Shown one piece after another: positions 26,101-35,307 of a DNA stretch of 64,000 nt (the stretch's first letter is position 1; each line of letters opens with the position of its first letter). The translations under genes were made by a program, and so were the position numbers. The notes under the pieces are model-generated. The model searched no databases. It was given only the letters and a program-made list of their open reading frames with translations, and had not been told where the DNA came from. The DNA is taken from NCBI RefSeq assembly GCF_009689005.1, contig NZ_AP021879.1, forward strand, positions 3,162,001 to 3,226,000, read 5' to 3'. Origin of the DNA: Desulfosarcina ovata subsp. ovata (lineage in GTDB: Bacteria; Desulfobacterota; Desulfobacteria; Desulfobacterales; Desulfosarcinaceae).

Positions 26101-26892
26101 ATGAGCCAAACCTACTTCGCCGGCATTGACGCCGGTTCCACCTATGTCAAAGCCGCATTAATGGACGAAAACCAGGCCCTGGTGGCCTTTGACCAGCGAC
26201 CGACCGGCATTGACGCCGACGGAACATCGCAAAAGATGATCGCGGCCATGGCCGAGGCCAACGGCATTCCTGCGGATCACATCCAAAATATCATCGCCAC
26301 CGGCTACAGCCGGCGCATCATCAGCATGGCCAGGGACACGGTAACGGAAATCAAGGCCCATGCCCGCGGCGCGGCCTGGTCCGCCCCTAATAGCATCGGT
26401 ATCCGCACGGTGATCGACATCGGCGGGCAGGACAGCAAGGTCATCGTCCTGGACGGCGACAATGAAATCCTCAATTTCGCCATGAATGACAAGTGTGCGG
26501 CCGGAACCGGCCGTTTTCTCGAATCCCTGGCCCGGGTGCTGGAGCTGGACATCAGTGAACTGGGCCCCCTCTCCCTTCAATCGAACATGCCACTTAGCAT
26601 CAACAGCACCTGCGTGGTGTTTGCCGAGTCGGAGGTGGTTTCCCTGGTGGCCCGTAAAAAGAAACGCGAGGATATCGTCGCCGGCATCCATCACTCCCTG
26701 GCCAAACGCATCGCGGCCATGGCCCGCAAGGCAGGCGCACAACCAGGGATTCTTCTTACTGGCGGTGGTGGACGCAACGCCGGTATCGCCAGTGCTCTCG
26801 ACGAGGCCCTTTTGATGGACATCCATGTGCCGGAATACCCCCAGCTCAACGGCGCCTTGGGCGCGGCATTGATTGGAATGACTGAAGACTGA
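26101..26892 (+). CDS. ATP-dependent [4Fe-4S] activase (HgdC/BadF/DCCP-reductase type)
   Basis: 263 residues, 14 nt after the HgdB-type gene. ASKHA ATPase fold: phosphate loops FAGIDAGSTYVKAALMD and DIGGQDSKVIVLDGD, adenosine motif LLTGGGGRNAGI. The two cluster Cys of the homodimer are present in NDKCAAGTGRFLE and NSTCVVFAESEVVS. Family knowledge: such proteins ('archerases') couple ATP hydrolysis to injecting a low-potential electron from ferredoxin into an HgdB-type partner. Here it pairs with the single HgdB-type protein and probably takes electrons from the NapH-like ferredoxin encoded three genes upstream (inference). Confidence 0.93.
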   Translation: MSQTYFAGIDAGSTYVKAALMDENQALVAFDQRPTGIDADGTSQKMIAAMAEANGIPADHIQNIIATGYSRRIISMARDTVTEIKAHARGAAWSAPNSIGIRTVIDIGGQDSKVIVLDGDNEILNFAMNDKCAAGTGRFLESLARVLELDISELGPLSLQSNMPLSINSTCVVFAESEVVSLVARKKKREDIVAGIHHSLAKRIAAMARKAGAQPGILLTGGGGRNAGIASALDEALLMDIHVPEYPQLNGALGAALIGMTED

Positions 26893-26970
26893 CGCGGATG
26901 CCAGGTCCGGCTTTACCAAGGGATCGCGAAAGGCGGAGAGCTCGGCGAGTATGGCCGTTCAGTTGTCATC

Positions 26971-27256
26971 GTTAGGAGAGAGCTTTTTTGAAGTCGCCGT
27001 CCTGGTGGTGACCGCCCATCTTCCCGTGATGATCATCGAGGGCATTATCACTGCATTTTGTGTTGGATTTTTCAAAAAAGTCAAACCGGTTTAACATCGT
27101 GCTTTTTCTGGTGCTGCCCATTACCTTATAGGGAACCATCGCGTTTTTTCTGGGGCCTTTGGCATGCACCCGGGAAGGTCTGCTCCTGGCGGCCCAGATC
27201 ACCCTCAAATCCAATGCCATTCTCATGGTTTTTATCGCCTTGGTCGCAACCATGTC
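26971..27256 (+). pseudogene. Fused remnants of cbiM (3' end) and cbiQ (middle)
   Basis: From 26971 (GAGAGCTTTTTTGAAGTCGC) to ~27085 the DNA matches the last ~100 bp of cbiM at 36085-36190; from ~27090 to 27256 it matches the centre of cbiQ at 37150-37305 and even more closely module C at 51830-51935. A deletion joins the two at ~27088, and a TAG stop interrupts the cbiQ part (ACCTTATAG near 27125). The cobN start follows at once. This shows that a cbiM-cbiL-cbiQ set once lay upstream of cobN here. Confidence 0.9.
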
Positions 27257-27269
27257 CAAGGAGAAACCA

Positions 27270-30200
27270 ATGAATCGAGAAAAGTGCTATGTGGAATTGA
27301 AAAACCAAAATCGGAAGAAAGATAGCCCCCCATTGAAACTCGTCTACTTCAGTGTCACCTCCAATGAAATCCCCAACCTGAGCGAAGCCGCCAGGCTGTT
27401 TGTCGAAAATGTCGCCGCGCTTGACATATTCGCCCGCACGCGCACCCAGCTCGAGAACAACCCGGAACGTCAGGCTGAATTCGTGCGCCGGGCCCTGGCG
27501 GCCGATGCCGTGATCATCACCCTCATGGCCGGGAGTCACTCCTGCCCGGCCTGGGAGGCACTGACCGAAGCTCTTTCCGATCGGCGTGATCAAAAACGCC
27601 CCCTTCCCTACCTGCATATCCAGCCCACCGGCAGCAATCCGGACACCCTGACTTTGGTTCAGAAGCATTCCGACGGCCATGACGATGATGCCTGGCAAAC
27701 CCTGAGCCGTTACTACCGTTATGGCGGAGTCGACAACCTGGGCAACCTGCTGCGCTTTCTCTACCGGCGGGCATGCGGCGGTAGTGTTGCGGTCACGGCG
27801 CCCCGTCAGCCGCCCTACGAGGGGTTGTATCATCCGGACCACGGCCATATCTGTGATGCCGACGCTTACCGATCGGCCCTGGACCCTGCCAAACCCACCG
27901 TGGGCATCTGGTTTTACCAGAATTTCTGGACCAGCAACAACAAAGCGCATATCGATGCCATGGTCCGGGAGGTGGAATCCCAGGGGGCCAACGTGATCTG
28001 CGTCTTTCACATGCGTTTCAAGGACACGGTACTGGGCAACCAGGGGCCCGATTACGTGGTCAAGCACTTTTTCATGAACGATGGCCGGCCGGTCATCGAT
28101 GTGCTCGTCAATCCGGTGATGTTCAGTTTGCAGACAGCGGCACCGGAATACAAAGGCTTACTGGCGCGTCTGAACGTACCGGTCATCCAGGCGATCTCAA
28201 CGGGTCGCAGTATTGCCGAATGGGAGGCCAGCGACCAGGGCCTCAACAATGTGGATATCACCATCAGCGTGGCCCAGCCCGAGTTGGACGGGGTGATCAT
28301 CAACGTGCCGGTGGCCTCCAAACAGTGTGTGGACATCGACCCCCTGACCGGCGCGGCGGTCAACAAATACGTCGCCATTCCCGAACGCATGGCCCGGATG
28401 GTGCGTCTATCGCTGAACTGGGCACGCTTAAGGCGCAAACCCAACGCCGAGAAAAAGGTCGCCATTGTGTTCCACCACTACCCGCCGCGCAATGACCGCA
28501 TCGGTTGCGCCGCGGGACTGGACTCCTTTGCCAGCGTGGTGGATCTGCTCGGCGCCATGAAAAAACAGGGATACCGTGTCGACACCGACTACCCCGATGG
28601 CGACGCCCTGGCCCACCATCTTTTGGCCGGCATGACCTGTGACCGGCGCTGGCTGCCCATGGACCAGATGGCCACGCGTGCCCGGGCCTCGGCCGGCCCC
28701 GGGACATACACCGGCTGGCATGAAAAGCTGCCCCAAACGGTACGCGAGAAGATGACCCACGATTGGCAGCCCATACCCGGCGATCTGTTCGTCCACGACG
28801 GGCGCCTTTTCTTCCCCGGGCTGATCAACGGCCATGTGTTTCTCACCATCCAGCCGCCCCGGGGATATTTCGAGCAACTGGACAAACTCTATCACGATCC
28901 GCACCTGTCGCCGCCCCACCACTACCTGGCCCACTACCGCTGGATCACGGAGACCTTCGGCGCCGATGCCGTGATTCACGTGGGCAAGCACGGCAGCCTG
29001 GAGTGGCTGCCGGGAAAAGCCGTGGGCCTGTCCGCGACCTGCTACCCGGATCTGGCCATCGGTGATCTGCCCAACATCTACCCTTACATCATCAACGATC
29101 CCGGCGAAGGCACCCAGGCCAAACGCCGGTCTTACGCCTGCATCATTGATCACCTGCCCCCGCCGTTGACCAACGCCGGGCTTTACGAAGATCTGGCAGA
29201 AGTGGAAAACCTGCTGTCGGAATATCAGGCGGCCAGGATCCAGGATCAGGGCAAACTCGATCTGCTCGCCCCGATGATCTGGGAAGCGGCCGAAAAAGCG
29301 GAAATCACCGGCGAGTTGAATCTTGATCAAACCACCGCCTTGGGCGACATGGAGACGTTTCTGGAAACATTGCACCATTACCTGGGCGAAATTGCCGACA
29401 CGGCCATTGCCGACGGCCTGCATATCCTTGGCCGGGCACCGGTCGGGCAGCCCCTGGTTCGCACCCTGGTGCAGATGACCCGCCTGGCCAACGGCGAGGT
29501 GCCGCCCCTGCGCCGGGCCGTTGCCGCCGCCCTGGGCCATGACGCGGATTTTCTCACCCAACACCGTGGCCGGGTCATCGATACCGCCTCCGGCGCCACG
29601 GGCGCCCAGCTTTTGGACAGGGCGCACCATCTGTGTGAAGCCCTGGTGGCCGATCTGCTGGCCGGCAGCCATGATCCGGACGTGGTGACAACCGTTCAGC
29701 AGCGCCACCTGGGCAAAGCCACCCCCGATATTACGGACGCGTTGGCCTTCATCCGCGATGACCTCCTGCCCCGCGTGGAGCAGACATCTGGCGAGCAGAC
29801 CGCCTGCCTGGATGCCCTGGCAGGTCGCTTCGTGCCGCCCGGCCCGTCGGGCGCGCCCAGCCGGGGCCAGGCCCATATTTTGCCCACGGGCCGCAACTTC
29901 TACTCCGTCGACCCCCAGAAGATTCCGACAAAGGCGGCCTGGGAGACCGGCAAACGGCTCGCCGATGCCCTGATCGACAAGTACCGGGAGGAGCATGACC
30001 GCTATCCCGACAATGTGGGGCTGATCCTGTGGGCCAGCCCCACCATGCGTTCAAAAGGCGACGATGTGGCCGAAATTCTCTACCTGCTGGGTGTGCGTCC
30101 GGTATGGCAGAAGGGATCGGGCAATGTGCGCGGTGTGGAAATCATTCCCGCGGCGGAATTGGGTCGGCCGCGCATCGACGTGACGCCGCGCATTTCCGGC

Positions 30201-31100
30201 ATCTTCCGCGACGCCTTTCCCCTGCTGGTGGATTTGATCGATACCGCCGTTCAAATGGTGGCGGCCCTGGAGGAAAAACCGGAGCATAATTTCATCCGCC
30301 GGCATGTCATCCGGGACGTCGCGGATCTCACCGCCGACGGCCTGGATGAGACCGCCGCCTTCCGCCAGGCCACCTTCCGCATCTTCGGGTCGCCGCCGGG
30401 CAGCTATGGCGCCGGCGTGGCTCAACTGGTGGAGTCCAAGCAGTGGAAAACCACCGACGATCTGGGTGAGATGTATATCCGCTGGTCGTCTTACGCCTAT
30501 GGCCGGGACACCTTTGGTCAGCCGGCCGAATCCGTTTTCCGGCGGACCCTGGGGCGCATGTCGGTCACGGTCAAGAACGAGGACACCCGTGAAAAGGACA
30601 TGCTGGCCTGCACCGATTTTTACAACTACCACGGCGGCCTGGTCACCGCCGTGCATGCGGTTCAGGGCCGGCGGCCCCTATCCCTGGCCGGCGACAGCGC
30701 GGATCCCGATCAGGTGGTCGTCCGCACCACCACCGAGGAGACCCGGCACATCTTCCGCGCCCGCCTGCTCAATCCCAAATGGCTGGAAGGTCTCAAGCGC
30801 CACGGCTACAAGGGGGCCGGTGATATCTCCAAGGCCATGGATATCATCATCGGCTGGGACGCCACCGCCGACGTGGTGGATGACCACATGTACCGGCGGT
30901 TCGCCGAAAAAGTACCCCTGAACCCGGAAATGGCCGCCTGGATGAAAAAGGTCAACCCCCACGCCCTGCACAACATCATCGACAAGCTGCTGGAAGCTGC
31001 CGGCCGTGGCATGTGGAACGCCGATGAGGATACCCTGGAAGCCTTGCGCGATGCGTATCTGGATGCGGAGGGGGAGATCGAGGAGGTTACTGATCGCTAA
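27270..31100 (+). CDS. cobN: Cobaltochelatase large subunit CobN
   Basis: 1276 residues from ATG 27270 with AAGGAG 6 nt upstream; the frame is open further upstream only because of the cbiQ remnant. CobN/BchH superfamily throughout: PTVGIWFYQNF, VAIVFHHYPPRNDRIGCAAGLDSF, YHDPHLSPPHHYLAHYRW, ADAVIHVGKHGSLEWLPGKAVGLS, GRNFYSVDP, GLILWASPTMRSKGDDVAEIL, DVTPRISGIFRDAFP, IFGSPPGSYGAG, LNPKWLEGLKRHGYKGAGDIS. CobN inserts cobalt into a corrin/sirohydrochlorin-type ring with ATPase partners CobS/CobT or ChlI/ChlD; none is encoded in the window. Last gene of module A; its 3' end overlaps the convergent PepSY gene by 14 bp. Confidence 0.93.
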   Translation: MNREKCYVELKNQNRKKDSPPLKLVYFSVTSNEIPNLSEAARLFVENVAALDIFARTRTQLENNPERQAEFVRRALAADAVIITLMAGSHSCPAWEALTEALSDRRDQKRPLPYLHIQPTGSNPDTLTLVQKHSDGHDDDAWQTLSRYYRYGGVDNLGNLLRFLYRRACGGSVAVTAPRQPPYEGLYHPDHGHICDADAYRSALDPAKPTVGIWFYQNFWTSNNKAHIDAMVREVESQGANVICVFHMRFKDTVLGNQGPDYVVKHFFMNDGRPVIDVLVNPVMFSLQTAAPEYKGLLARLNVPVIQAISTGRSIAEWEASDQGLNNVDITISVAQPELDGVIINVPVASKQCVDIDPLTGAAVNKYVAIPERMARMVRLSLNWARLRRKPNAEKKVAIVFHHYPPRNDRIGCAAGLDSFASVVDLLGAMKKQGYRVDTDYPDGDALAHHLLAGMTCDRRWLPMDQMATRARASAGPGTYTGWHEKLPQTVREKMTHDWQPIPGDLFVHDGRLFFPGLINGHVFLTIQPPRGYFEQLDKLYHDPHLSPPHHYLAHYRWITETFGADAVIHVGKHGSLEWLPGKAVGLSATCYPDLAIGDLPNIYPYIINDPGEGTQAKRRSYACIIDHLPPPLTNAGLYEDLAEVENLLSEYQAARIQDQGKLDLLAPMIWEAAEKAEITGELNLDQTTALGDMETFLETLHHYLGEIADTAIADGLHILGRAPVGQPLVRTLVQMTRLANGEVPPLRRAVAAALGHDADFLTQHRGRVIDTASGATGAQLLDRAHHLCEALVADLLAGSHDPDVVTTVQQRHLGKATPDITDALAFIRDDLLPRVEQTSGEQTACLDALAGRFVPPGPSGAPSRGQAHILPTGRNFYSVDPQKIPTKAAWETGKRLADALIDKYREEHDRYPDNVGLILWASPTMRSKGDDVAEILYLLGVRPVWQKGSGNVRGVEIIPAAELGRPRIDVTPRISGIFRDAFPLLVDLIDTAVQMVAALEEKPEHNFIRRHVIRDVADLTADGLDETAAFRQATFRIFGSPPGSYGAGVAQLVESKQWKTTDDLGEMYIRWSSYAYGRDTFGQPAESVFRRTLGRMSVTVKNEDTREKDMLACTDFYNYHGGLVTAVHAVQGRRPLSLAGDSADPDQVVVRTTTEETRHIFRARLLNPKWLEGLKRHGYKGAGDISKAMDIIIGWDATADVVDDHMYRRFAEKVPLNPEMAAWMKKVNPHALHNIIDKLLEAAGRGMWNADEDTLEALRDAYLDAEGEIEEVTDR

Positions 31101-32547
31101 TCGGTGAGTAAAGACCGGTTATTACCAACCCAGCTCCACCGGATAGAAAAAACAACATCAGTCCATCCCGCATAAGACGGTGCCGCAATAAGAACGGAAT
31201 ATCCAGACAGTGTGGGAATCGGTAAAGCCATCGATTGAGCCGTGCGGAAGCATCATACCGTCTGGCGATGGTGCCGTCGTGCATGTCGATATAGAACAGG
31301 GTATGCGCCGGGTCGTCGAATGTGAGCCTCACCACCGGGAGCCGCAGTTGTCGTTTCTTGTCAACGTAATAGCGGTCGTATGTAGTCAAGATACGATGGT
31401 CGATCGGTTGATGCCCCGTCACGAGCCCCTGTGATGCAGCCAAGATATCTTCCAGGGAAAAACAGGCGATGGGGGAATGTCCAGACGCATCGGCCCGAAT
31501 CAGGAACGATTCGGATGGTGATGTCCAGCACCGATAATAGGTTGTTCCCCTGAAGTACAACAGATCCATTTGACGAACGATATCGTGCGCCTGACTTGTG
31601 TTCAAGGCTTTGGCTGGATGCAATGCGAACCGGGTTGGATCGATGTCCCCGCCTGATAACGCCAAGGTTTCCTCACTCTTTGGTGCCGTGTTACTGTGCC
31701 AGTTAAATGGAGACAGGGACATCATGCCTGAAAACACCCACAGCAGCGTCGTCAGGCCAAAGACCAATCCCAGGTAATGGTGCCATTTTCTGATCCCGAT
31801 AAACAGGCTGGATCTTTTGTAACGGCGACGTCCATATCCTTTCCAGCGGAAGCCAGCAACCCCGATCCACAACCCCAGCAGCACCGCCAGTGTAGCTATC
31901 GCTGAAAGCCAGATAATTACCTGCCGCCATAGTTCCAGATGTTTGCGCAGAACTGTGAAATACAGCCAGTGTGGAATCGATCCCAACCAAACCAGGCCGC
32001 GTTCTTGTTTTGTGACGACCTGGCAGACTTCTCCACTGGTCTTCGACACATACACCCAGGTGGCATCCTCATCCCGGCAGCACAATTTGTACAAGGGCCG
32101 GTACCAGACACCAGTGGCCGTACCGACGGTCCACTGATCCACGCCGTTCAAAGAGCGAATCTCGGCGACATCGATCGTTTTGCCTAAATAGTGGGATGCG
32201 GATTTTATGGCAGACTCGGGCGAAATAGTATCCAATATCGAACCGTCGTCAGCATAAACGACGTTCCGACGGCTTTCTTTCGTACGAAAAAAATAGGCCG
32301 GCCTGTCAATAAGCATATTGAGCCGGGCCTCTATCGGAGGTTCGGACAAACCGGTTTTCGCCCATGCTTCCCGAAAATCGATGGCAATCGTGTCAGCAAT
32401 CAAAGGTGCAGTCCGGGGCAGTCGATCCCGTGAGGTTCGGTGAAACCTCGGATGATCGACATACATCATCACAATTCCGGACAGAAACCATAGGATCATC
32501 AGCGGACCGGTTGTAAGTCCCAGGATTTTATGTGCTTTGCGAAGCAT
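31087..32547 (-). CDS. PepSY-domain transmembrane protein, putative inner-membrane reductase
   Basis: 486 residues from ATG 32547 (AAGGG 6 nt upstream; ATG 32553 is an alternative). An N-terminal TM helix (HKILGLTTGPLMILWFLSGIVMMYV), two further TM helices near 215-240 and 265-290, and a C-terminal one (GLMLFFLSGGAGLVITGLY) frame periplasmic PepSY segments (DTISPESAIKSASHYLG, VYVSKTSGEV; EDILAASQGL, FYIDMHDGTIAR). PepSY_TM proteins such as FoxB/PiuB accompany TonB receptors and are implicated in reducing imported metal chelates. It lies downstream of a riboswitch-controlled TonB receptor on the same strand, so a role in reductive release of a cobalt ligand is inferred. Confidence 0.85.
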   Translation of the reverse strand: MLRKAHKILGLTTGPLMILWFLSGIVMMYVDHPRFHRTSRDRLPRTAPLIADTIAIDFREAWAKTGLSEPPIEARLNMLIDRPAYFFRTKESRRNVVYADDGSILDTISPESAIKSASHYLGKTIDVAEIRSLNGVDQWTVGTATGVWYRPLYKLCCRDEDATWVYVSKTSGEVCQVVTKQERGLVWLGSIPHWLYFTVLRKHLELWRQVIIWLSAIATLAVLLGLWIGVAGFRWKGYGRRRYKRSSLFIGIRKWHHYLGLVFGLTTLLWVFSGMMSLSPFNWHSNTAPKSEETLALSGGDIDPTRFALHPAKALNTSQAHDIVRQMDLLYFRGTTYYRCWTSPSESFLIRADASGHSPIACFSLEDILAASQGLVTGHQPIDHRILTTYDRYYVDKKRQLRLPVVRLTFDDPAHTLFYIDMHDGTIARRYDASARLNRWLYRFPHCLDIPFLLRHRLMRDGLMLFFLSGGAGLVITGLYSPISDQ

Positions 32548-32578
32548 ACACATCCCTTTGGCAATAAAACGTCAAACT

Positions 32579-32606
32579 GGCGTGCAGTCCTTTCGGCCTG
32601 CACGCC
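32579..32606 (-). other. Hairpin between receptor and PepSY genes
   Basis: GGCGTGCAG and CTGCACGCC form a 9-bp GC-rich stem in the 105-nt gap. No T-run follows on the minus strand, so it more likely stabilises or processes the upstream receptor mRNA than terminates it. Confidence 0.5.
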
Positions 32607-32658
32607 GGGTCTGCCAACTCAAAGGTTGTAACGTCGAGTCAATTATTACTGAATCGAT

Positions 32659-34635
32659 CTAAAAATCATATGTGTAGCTGAGCATCAGCGCCAGCGGAGT
32701 GCCCTGGTATTCATAAATAAAGGGTTCACCATCCGAACCGGTGGTTCTCCCGTACCCATATGTGGTATAATCTTTGTCGAAAAGGTTATCCACGCGAAGG
32801 GTCAGCGTATGGGCCAGATCGTTTCCGAAACGGACAAAGCCCGAGATGTCCGTGACCCAGTACTTCCCGTAATTGACGGCCCCGAATTCCGGGTAGTCGG
32901 TGCCGTAAACGTCGCCAATATAGCGAACGGAAAGATCCCCGCCGAACCGGCGGGAGGGATGCCAGTAGCGCAGCAATCCTTTGTAGAAGGATTCGGGGAT
33001 ATGGGTCAATTGAACATCGTCATCTTTGTTGGTCGCATCCGTGTAAACCGCGCTTAGAACGAAACTGAAACCTTTATAGGGTTGCGATGAAAGGCTGATT
33101 GCCCAACTCTCCAAATCCGTTTCACCATCGGTATTCTCGAAAACCAGGTCGTCACCCACGGCAATCATGTCTGTGATTTCTGAATAGTAGTAATCAACTG
33201 CAGCCGTAAAAAGGCCGAAGGTAGCCCCGAGCCCCGCTTCGACATTTAAGCTTTCTTCGGGATCCAAGTCCGGATTGCCGATGGCATAATCTTCGTCGGC
33301 ATAAAGCTCATAGGCGTTGGCCAGCCGGAAATTCGTACCCACTACAGCTCTCGCGAAAAACGGCCCGAAAATCGGTGATCGCGCACTTGCATTCCATACA
33401 AAGCTGTCGCTTCCTCCCGTCTGATTATAACGGCCGCCAAGGGACATTTTCAGGTCGGGAATAAAATTGAAGTGCGGGCGAAGGGCAAAAAAACCGGCGT
33501 ATACTTCCTCGTGATCACCCTTGATGACAACAACCTCGTCTTTTCCCCAGTAATTCTGGTAATCAAAGCCCAGCAACAGCTCGTTTTCTTCGAGAAAGAA
33601 CCAGCTTCCCATCAGATTGACACCCCAATCTTCATATCCCCACAAGGCTTCGTTGTAAACAAACGTGCCGTCGAGTTCTTGCCGGGTGTATTCGGTCCAC
33701 CACTCGTGATAATAGGCTTTAACGTAGTAGGATAAATCTTCTGCAATATCGTGATCCCATTTTAGAATACCCACATATTCGGTCCGATCGTTTACCGCCT
33801 TGTCTTCGTCGACTCTCATGAAATCGGCTTCCGCTTCGTTTCGCAGGATTGAACCCCGCAAGACCGCCCCGTTTCCCCAATCGACGTTTCTCTCGTACTT
33901 GGCCAACAGGCTATTTCTTATGTAACCGCGATCTTTTCGGGCAGCCCCTTCGATATGATCGTAATCTTCGTCACAAAAAGTCTGATACCCCTCCCATGCA
34001 TCGTAGGATCCGTAAATCAGAAACCCGTTTTCGTTGATGGTTTCCGAGAGGTACCCATGGGCTTCGGCGGCATCATAACTCCCATATCCGGCCCCCAGGC
34101 TTCCATGTCGTTCTTTGGTGACCGGTTTGGTGATGATGTTGATCACGCCTGATGTGCCGTCTGTGCCGTAATACAGCCCCTCACCGGTCTTTAACACCTC
34201 AATCCTGTCGATCATCTTCACGGAAAGGGTGTCCAGATAGCCCCTCCCGTAAAGCCGGTTGTTGATCCGGACGCCGTCGATCAGGAAAATCACCCGCTTG
34301 GTGTCCCCTCCGTTCATACTCATACGCATATAGTCACCGCGACCGCTTTTTGAAGATACATAGAGACCCGGCACCAGGCTTTCCAATATCTGGTTGACAT
34401 CAGCATATCCTCCGGCGGTTATCTCTTCACCGGTGACGATTTCCACCTTGTGACCGAACTCCTCCAGTTCGCCCGACAGGCGTTCCTCTATTTTCCTCCC
34501 CTCGACAACCATTTCTTCGAGCTCTTGCGTCTCCGAAAAAGATAGGGCCAAACAGGCAGGCATCATAACAAGAACAAGAGTGCCGTACAAAAAAAGTCGT
34601 AACATGAATTTCATCGATCGCGTGTTTCCAACCAT
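32659..34635 (-). CDS. TonB-dependent receptor, BtuB-like (cobalamin-riboswitch controlled)
   Basis: 658 residues from ATG 34635; GGAGGAG lies 5 nt upstream. Signal peptide 1-31. TonB box-like ELEEMVVEG, plug with DVNQILESLVPGLYVSS, RGDYMRMSMNGGDTKRVIFLIDGVRINN and IEVLKTGEGLYYGTDGTSGVINIIT; a 22-strand type barrel follows, ending TLALMLSYTYDF with the C-terminal Phe needed for outer-membrane insertion. Riboswitch control and the 105-nt spacing to the PepSY gene indicate a corrinoid or cobalt-chelate uptake unit. Confidence 0.93.
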   Translation of the reverse strand: MVGNTRSMKFMLRLFLYGTLVLVMMPACLALSFSETQELEEMVVEGRKIEERLSGELEEFGHKVEIVTGEEITAGGYADVNQILESLVPGLYVSSKSGRGDYMRMSMNGGDTKRVIFLIDGVRINNRLYGRGYLDTLSVKMIDRIEVLKTGEGLYYGTDGTSGVINIITKPVTKERHGSLGAGYGSYDAAEAHGYLSETINENGFLIYGSYDAWEGYQTFCDEDYDHIEGAARKDRGYIRNSLLAKYERNVDWGNGAVLRGSILRNEAEADFMRVDEDKAVNDRTEYVGILKWDHDIAEDLSYYVKAYYHEWWTEYTRQELDGTFVYNEALWGYEDWGVNLMGSWFFLEENELLLGFDYQNYWGKDEVVVIKGDHEEVYAGFFALRPHFNFIPDLKMSLGGRYNQTGGSDSFVWNASARSPIFGPFFARAVVGTNFRLANAYELYADEDYAIGNPDLDPEESLNVEAGLGATFGLFTAAVDYYYSEITDMIAVGDDLVFENTDGETDLESWAISLSSQPYKGFSFVLSAVYTDATNKDDDVQLTHIPESFYKGLLRYWHPSRRFGGDLSVRYIGDVYGTDYPEFGAVNYGKYWVTDISGFVRFGNDLAHTLTLRVDNLFDKDYTTYGYGRTTGSDGEPFIYEYQGTPLALMLSYTYDF

Positions 34636-34684
34636 AGTAACTCCTCCTTCATTCTTTTATTGGTTCAACTCGTTGCTGTCTTCC

Positions 34685-34716
34685 AAGAGGAGCGACTCGC
34701 AAGAGGAGCGACTCGC
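34685..34716. repeat. 16-bp tandem duplication in receptor leader
   Basis: AAGAGGAGCGACTCGC occurs twice in tandem between riboswitch-4-side terminator and the receptor start (minus). Each unit contains GAGCGACTC, a small dyad. Effect unknown. Confidence 0.75.
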
Positions 34717-34858
34717 CGGCTGGATTTATAGCTATCACTATCGAACTTGATACGCTTTATCCCGTAATATCCCCGGATATGACCGCTTCACATCCAGAAA
34801 CCCCGCTGAGGGCCAGAATGCCGAAAGCCGGAATACTGCGTGTATTAGCGGTCATGAT

Positions 34859-34892
34859 AAAAAAAAACCCGGACCGCAAAAATCGATCCGGG
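34859..34892 (-). terminator. Riboswitch-controlled terminator of the TonB receptor
   Basis: On the minus strand CCCGGA ... TCCGGG forms a 6-bp GC stem with a ~13-nt loop, followed by nine T. It lies just 3' of the cobalamin aptamer. Confidence 0.85.
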
Positions 34893-34954
34893 ATCTCCCT
34901 TTTACATCCACAGATAGTACTTAGGTTCGACGTCGTCCTCGTGGTCGACCCTCT

Positions 34955-35147
34955 TCGGGTTCAGGCAGGTATTCTGACTCCCGGATCTTCCTACCGGCTG
35001 CGCCTTCCCGACCTGTCGGTCAGTGGCAATGTGCAGCTTTCGTCCCCGGTTACAGCGGCGGGTCCGTCCCCGACTTTCACGGGGTTCCCTCTTGGCAATC
35101 CCCCTTGCATAGTTCTCAACAGCAAGTGGACTCGCACCTGATCCTCT
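34955..35147 (-). ncRNA. Cobalamin riboswitch on the minus strand, upstream of the TonB receptor
   Basis: Read on the minus strand: AGGTGCGAGTCC, GGGAACCCCGTGAAAGTCGG, GGACGGACCCGCCGCTGTAA, GCCACTGACC, GGGAAGGCGC and GAGTCAGAATACCTGCC, in the order and spacing of the B12 aptamer. A candidate -35 TTGACA is at 35197-35192. Ligand binding should repress the receptor-PepSY unit. Confidence 0.95.
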
Positions 35148-35258
35148 TCTCTTTTCTAAAATCATACCGCCGTACCAGGAATTTGTTTGCATGTCAACGT
35201 TAGAGGGTATTTGGCAGCGCTGGCAGATCTGTGAGATGGGGTTACATTAAGAATTCTA

Positions 35259-35284
35259 TTGACAATCCTTTAAATTCTCGAATA
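35259..35284 (+). promoter_or_regulatory. Predicted promoter of module B
   Basis: TTGACA (35259-35264) with CTCGAATA at 35277-35284, the same 18-bp offset as the module A promoter at 20524. It precedes riboswitch 2 by about 25 nt. Confidence 0.6.
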
Positions 35285-35307
35285 GGAATCATTGTTCTCT
35301 CAATTAA

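Noticed and set aside
27159-27269. Longer cobN start that would add 37 residues
   Set aside because: The added residues are translated cbiQ remnant; ATG 27270 has a well-placed AAGGAG.
28428-29996. 522-residue open frame on the minus strand inside cobN
   Set aside because: Antisense to conserved CobN motifs; no ribosome-binding site or family features.
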